Shown piece after piece: positions 6,291-8,169 of a DNA stretch of 8,169 nt; within the stretch, counting starts at the first letter, position 1, and every line of letters begins with the position of its first letter. The translations under genes were made by a program, and so were the position numbers. Below the pieces are notes generated by a model. The model saw only the letters and a program-made list of their open reading frames with translations, did no database searches and was not told the origin of the DNA. The DNA comes from Helicobacter sp. GTDB taxonomy: Bacteria > Campylobacterota > Campylobacteria > Campylobacterales > Helicobacteraceae. The DNA is taken from contig JARIAP010000094.1 in the NCBI GenBank assembly GCA_029257755.1, positions 1 through 8,169 on the forward strand. The letters run 5' to 3'.

Positions 6291-7755
6291 AAGCAGATGC
6301 CATTGGCGAAGCAAACTCAGGTTCTTTTTCAAGTTCCCTAGCAGCAACAATGGTCATAATAATATTGTAAATAAACATAATAAATCCAGTAAGGTATAAA
6401 ATACCACCAATACCTCTTAGAACAAAGTATGGTTTTAAAGTTACAACCGTATCAATAAATGAATATTTCAGTTGTCCTAACTCTGTAATATCACGCCACA
6501 TCATACCTTGAACTATACCTGCAATCCACATACTTGAAAAATAAAATACAATTCCAATAGTCATAATCCAAAATTGTGCATCAATAATTTTCTTAGAATA
6601 TATTTCTCTACCAAATAATCTTGGTATCATGTGATAAACACTAGCAATAATTGTAAAGGCAACCCAACCAAGTGCAGCATCATGAACATGTCCAATAATC
6701 CAATCAGTAAAGTGTGCTAAAGCATTAACTGATTTAATAGATTGAATAGGACCCTCAAGTGTTGCTAACATATACCATGTAGAAGCAAGGATTAAAAATT
6801 TAATTAAAGGAGATTCCTTTAATTGATGCCATTGTCCTCTCATTGTAAGTAACATATTAACAGCAGTTCCCCAAGAAGGCAAAATAAGCACAACAGAAAA
6901 AACAGAACCAAGAGTTTGAACCCAATCTGGCACAGTTGAATAAATAAGATGATGTCCACCAGCCCATATATAGACAAACATTAAACTCCAAAATGAAAAT
7001 AATGTTAATTTATAAGAAAATACCGGCTGTCCAGATTCTTTTGGAAGAAAATAATAAATTAACCCAATTATTCCAGATGTGAATACAAATGCAACTGCAT
7101 TATGCCCCCACCACCATTGAATTAGTGCATCATTTGTTCCTGCATACATAGATATGCTATGCCAAACACTACCAACACCAGCAATTAATTTAGTGGGAAC
7201 TGCTAAATTATTGAAAATATATAATACAGATATAGCAGTAAATGTTGCAATAAAATACCAAAGTGATATATATATTACTTTTTCTCTTCTAACTGCCATT
7301 GAACCAAAAAGGCTTGTGCCCCATAATACCCATGTAACTACAACTAAAAGATCTACTATCCATGGAAGTTCTGCATATTCTTTTGATTGTGTAATTCCTG
7401 AAAATAGTGTATAAAGAGCCAAAACAAGAACAATTATATAAAAAATAAAATGTAACATTCCAACTAATTTTAAAAATGGATGATCATGATAAGTTATCTT
7501 AAGCACCCTTTGCCCTAAGTAATACCAACCAGCCCAAATACCACTTAATGTAAAACCATAAATGATAACATTTGTGTGTAATGGTCTTAATCTACCAAAA
7601 ATAGAATATTCTCCGGCTATATAATTTAAGTCTGGAATCGCCAACTGAAATGCCAATATAACACCGATTAACATACCAAGAAAACCAGTTGCTATACAAA
7701 CAAGCAAAAAAAGTTTTGCAAGTGAATAATCGTATTTTTTCACACCTTCCTGCAT
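6289..7755 (-). CDS. ccoN: cbb3 cytochrome c oxidase subunit I (catalytic)
   Basis: CcoN is the heme-copper subunit that reduces oxygen to water at the heme b3/CuB site and pumps protons across the inner membrane. Its high oxygen affinity suits microaerobic life. The 488-residue protein has about twelve membrane helices. The CuB ligands are H218 (WWWGHNAV) and H268-H269 (AGGHH). The cross-linked tyrosine of C-type oxidases is Y262, six residues before the HH pair. H60 (GRLRPLHTN) and H358 would bind the low-spin heme b, and H356 in GHVHD the high-spin heme b3. The spacings match the family. The real start is ATG 7755 after AAAAGGAGA; the frame could open at TTG 7773, but that TTG lies upstream of the ribosome site. 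It is the first gene of the operon, preceded by a predicted promoter at 7812-7841. All catalytic residues are present. Confidence 0.98.
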   Translation of the reverse strand: MQEGVKKYDYSLAKLFLLVCIATGFLGMLIGVILAFQLAIPDLNYIAGEYSIFGRLRPLHTNVIIYGFTLSGIWAGWYYLGQRVLKITYHDHPFLKLVGMLHFIFYIIVLVLALYTLFSGITQSKEYAELPWIVDLLVVVTWVLWGTSLFGSMAVRREKVIYISLWYFIATFTAISVLYIFNNLAVPTKLIAGVGSVWHSISMYAGTNDALIQWWWGHNAVAFVFTSGIIGLIYYFLPKESGQPVFSYKLTLFSFWSLMFVYIWAGGHHLIYSTVPDWVQTLGSVFSVVLILPSWGTAVNMLLTMRGQWHQLKESPLIKFLILASTWYMLATLEGPIQSIKSVNALAHFTDWIIGHVHDAALGWVAFTIIASVYHMIPRLFGREIYSKKIIDAQFWIMTIGIVFYFSSMWIAGIVQGMMWRDITELGQLKYSFIDTVVTLKPYFVLRGIGGILYLTGFIMFIYNIIMTIVAARELEKEPEFASPMASA

Positions 7756-7760
7756 ATAAA

Positions 7761-7769
7761 TCTCCTTTT
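7761..7769 (-). promoter_or_regulatory. Ribosome site fixing the ccoN start
   Basis: AAAAGGAGA on the minus strand lies five bases before ATG 7755. It excludes the upstream TTG at 7773, which would place this site inside the coding sequence. Confidence 0.85.
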
Positions 7770-7811
7770 CCAAAAAATAAAGATTCTATTATTGTAGTAT
7801 TACATTTATTA

Positions 7812-7841
7812 GTTATAGCTTAAAAAATAAATAATTGCCAA
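7812..7841 (-). promoter_or_regulatory. Probable cbb3 operon promoter
   Basis: On the minus strand TTGGCA (7836-7841) and TATAAC (7812-7817) are separated by 18 bases and match sigma70 -35 and -10 elements with one mismatch each. Transcription would start near 7805, giving a leader of about 50 bases before ccoN. A weaker alternative -10, TACAAT, sits at 7791-7796. With so much A/T around, the presence of a GC-containing -35 makes the first choice the better one, but it remains a prediction. Confidence 0.5.
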
Positions 7842-7868
7842 TTAAAAACTAATAAAAAATATACAATT

Positions 7869-7885
7869 TACATTTTAAAAATGTA
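7869..7885. repeat. Perfect 17-base palindrome upstream of the ccoN promoter
   Basis: TACATTTT-A-AAAATGTA is a perfect 8+1+8 inverted repeat. It lies 27 bases upstream of the predicted -35, and its centre is about 72 bases before the predicted transcription start. That is a usual position for a class I activator. It does not match the CRP/FNR or NssR consensus half sites. It may be an operator or a chance A/T palindrome. Confidence 0.4.
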
Positions 7886-7921
7886 GTTAGTAGAGTTATA
7901 TATATTTATTTGCAGTTGTTA

Positions 7922-7949
7922 ATAAATAAATATTCGCAATATTATTTAT
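7922..7949. repeat. Imperfect inverted repeat in the ccoN upstream region
   Basis: ATAAATAAATATT and AATATTATTTAT flank a CGC centre and pair over 12 positions with one bulged A. The inner part, AATATT-CGC-AATATT, is perfect. The rest of the gap (7756-8046, about 290 bases) holds no gene-like frame or structural RNA that I can see. Confidence 0.3.
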
Positions 7950-7986
7950 AAAAAATTAGATAATTTATAATAGTAATCAATTAGTA

Positions 7987-8008
7987 AATTATAGCTTACG
8001 CTATAATT
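7987..8008 (-). terminator. Hairpin with GNRA loop, possible terminator of the right-edge gene
   Basis: A perfect nine-base-pair stem (AATTATAGC / GCTATAATT) encloses a four-base loop. On the minus strand the loop reads GTAA closed by a C-G pair, a GNRA tetraloop, which is very stable in RNA. It begins 38 bases after the stop of the right-edge frame. No clean T-tract follows on the minus strand. On the plus strand ATTTTT follows a few bases later, but no plus-strand gene leads into it. Its role as a terminator is therefore uncertain. Confidence 0.35.
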
Positions 8009-8046
8009 ATATAATTTTTGTGATAAACAAGGCGTTTAACTCAATA

Positions 8047-8169
8047 TCAATAAATTCTTTCCAAATCGGGGAAGCTAAGATAAAGAGCTTCTTCGATTTT
8101 ACTCTTTTGCTCTAATAGAATCTTTTTGTTCTTTGCTCTAAAAGCTTCATTAGAATAAAAAACAAGATA
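8047..8169 (-). CDS. C-terminal end of an unidentified protein (runs off right edge)
   Basis: A minus-strand frame is open from the window edge for 40 codons and ends in TGA at 8047-8049. The visible peptide starts YLVFYSNEAFRAKNKKILLE and ends SFPDLERIY, with a charged, helix-prone Lys/Glu-rich middle. This stretch is visibly richer in G/C than the intergenic DNA beside it, as expected of coding sequence. I do not recognise the protein. The segment faintly recalls the YSxxxAxxAK region of some DDE transposases, where a stop this soon would mean a truncated remnant, but this is only an impression. It could be an intact gene's tail, a pseudogene remnant, or a chance frame. Confidence 0.35.
   Translation of the reverse strand, partial: YLVFYSNEAFRAKNKKILLEQKSKIEEALYLSFPDLERIY

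Noticed and set aside
6276..6350. TTG start that would extend CcoO by 25 residues
   Set aside because: The extension overlaps the end of ccoN, and the strong AAGGAGGA directly before ATG 6275 marks the real start.
7154..7414. Plus-strand open frame of 86 codons, with similar ones at 2827-3039, 4276-4479 and 4893-5114
   Set aside because: All lie opposite well-supported minus-strand genes, have no ribosome site worth noting and no recognisable protein.
7756..7773. TTG start that would extend CcoN by six residues
   Set aside because: It lies upstream of the AAAAGGAGA ribosome site that serves ATG 7755.
8071..8091. GAAGCT...AGCTTC inverted repeat
   Set aside because: Only six base pairs with a nine-base loop, lying inside a likely coding fragment.

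Overview
The window is very AT-rich and tightly packed, and every supported gene lies on the minus strand. It looks like a chromosomal piece of a Campylobacterales (Epsilonproteobacteria) member, most likely Helicobacter or a close relative. The basis is the ccoN-ccoO-ccoQ-ccoP order followed by a DUF4006-type small membrane protein, the AT-rich codon use, and a DnaE N-terminus opening with the HLHLHTEYSLLDG motif. The genus is inferred.

Reading right to left (5' to 3' for the genes), the right edge (8047-8169) holds the 3' end of an unidentified reading frame. A non-coding stretch of about 290 bases follows (7756-8046), with a GNRA-loop hairpin, two inverted repeats and a good sigma70-like promoter. 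The cbb3 cytochrome c oxidase operon comes next: ccoN (7755-6289), ccoO (6275-5577), ccoQ (5554-5330) and ccoP (5322-4432). It continues without a real gap into a DUF4006-type gene (4422-4213), an easily missed 35-codon single-membrane-helix gene (4203-4096), a membrane-anchored periplasmic protein resembling the TPM fold (4072-3305), and a FixH/CcoH-like protein (3305-2676). Together these form an eight-gene respiratory transcription unit: the oxidase subunits, then probable small subunits or assembly factors.

After the oxidase operon lies rnpA, the RNase P protein gene (2635-2102). It is separated from the rpmH, yidD and yidC genes that normally surround it. After a 197-base AT-rich gap with an extended -10 promoter comes dnaE, the DNA polymerase III alpha subunit gene. 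It starts at 1904 and runs off the left edge, with 634 codons visible and the frame intact.

No mobile element, CRISPR array, tRNA or rRNA was seen. The points most worth a second look are the 35-residue peptide inside the oxidase operon, which recalls tiny single-helix oxidase subunits such as CcoM; repeated stop/Shine-Dalgarno fusions (TAAGGAG) at four operon junctions, two of them sharing an identical 19-base leader; the displaced rnpA; and a perfect 17-base palindrome upstream of the predicted ccoN promoter.
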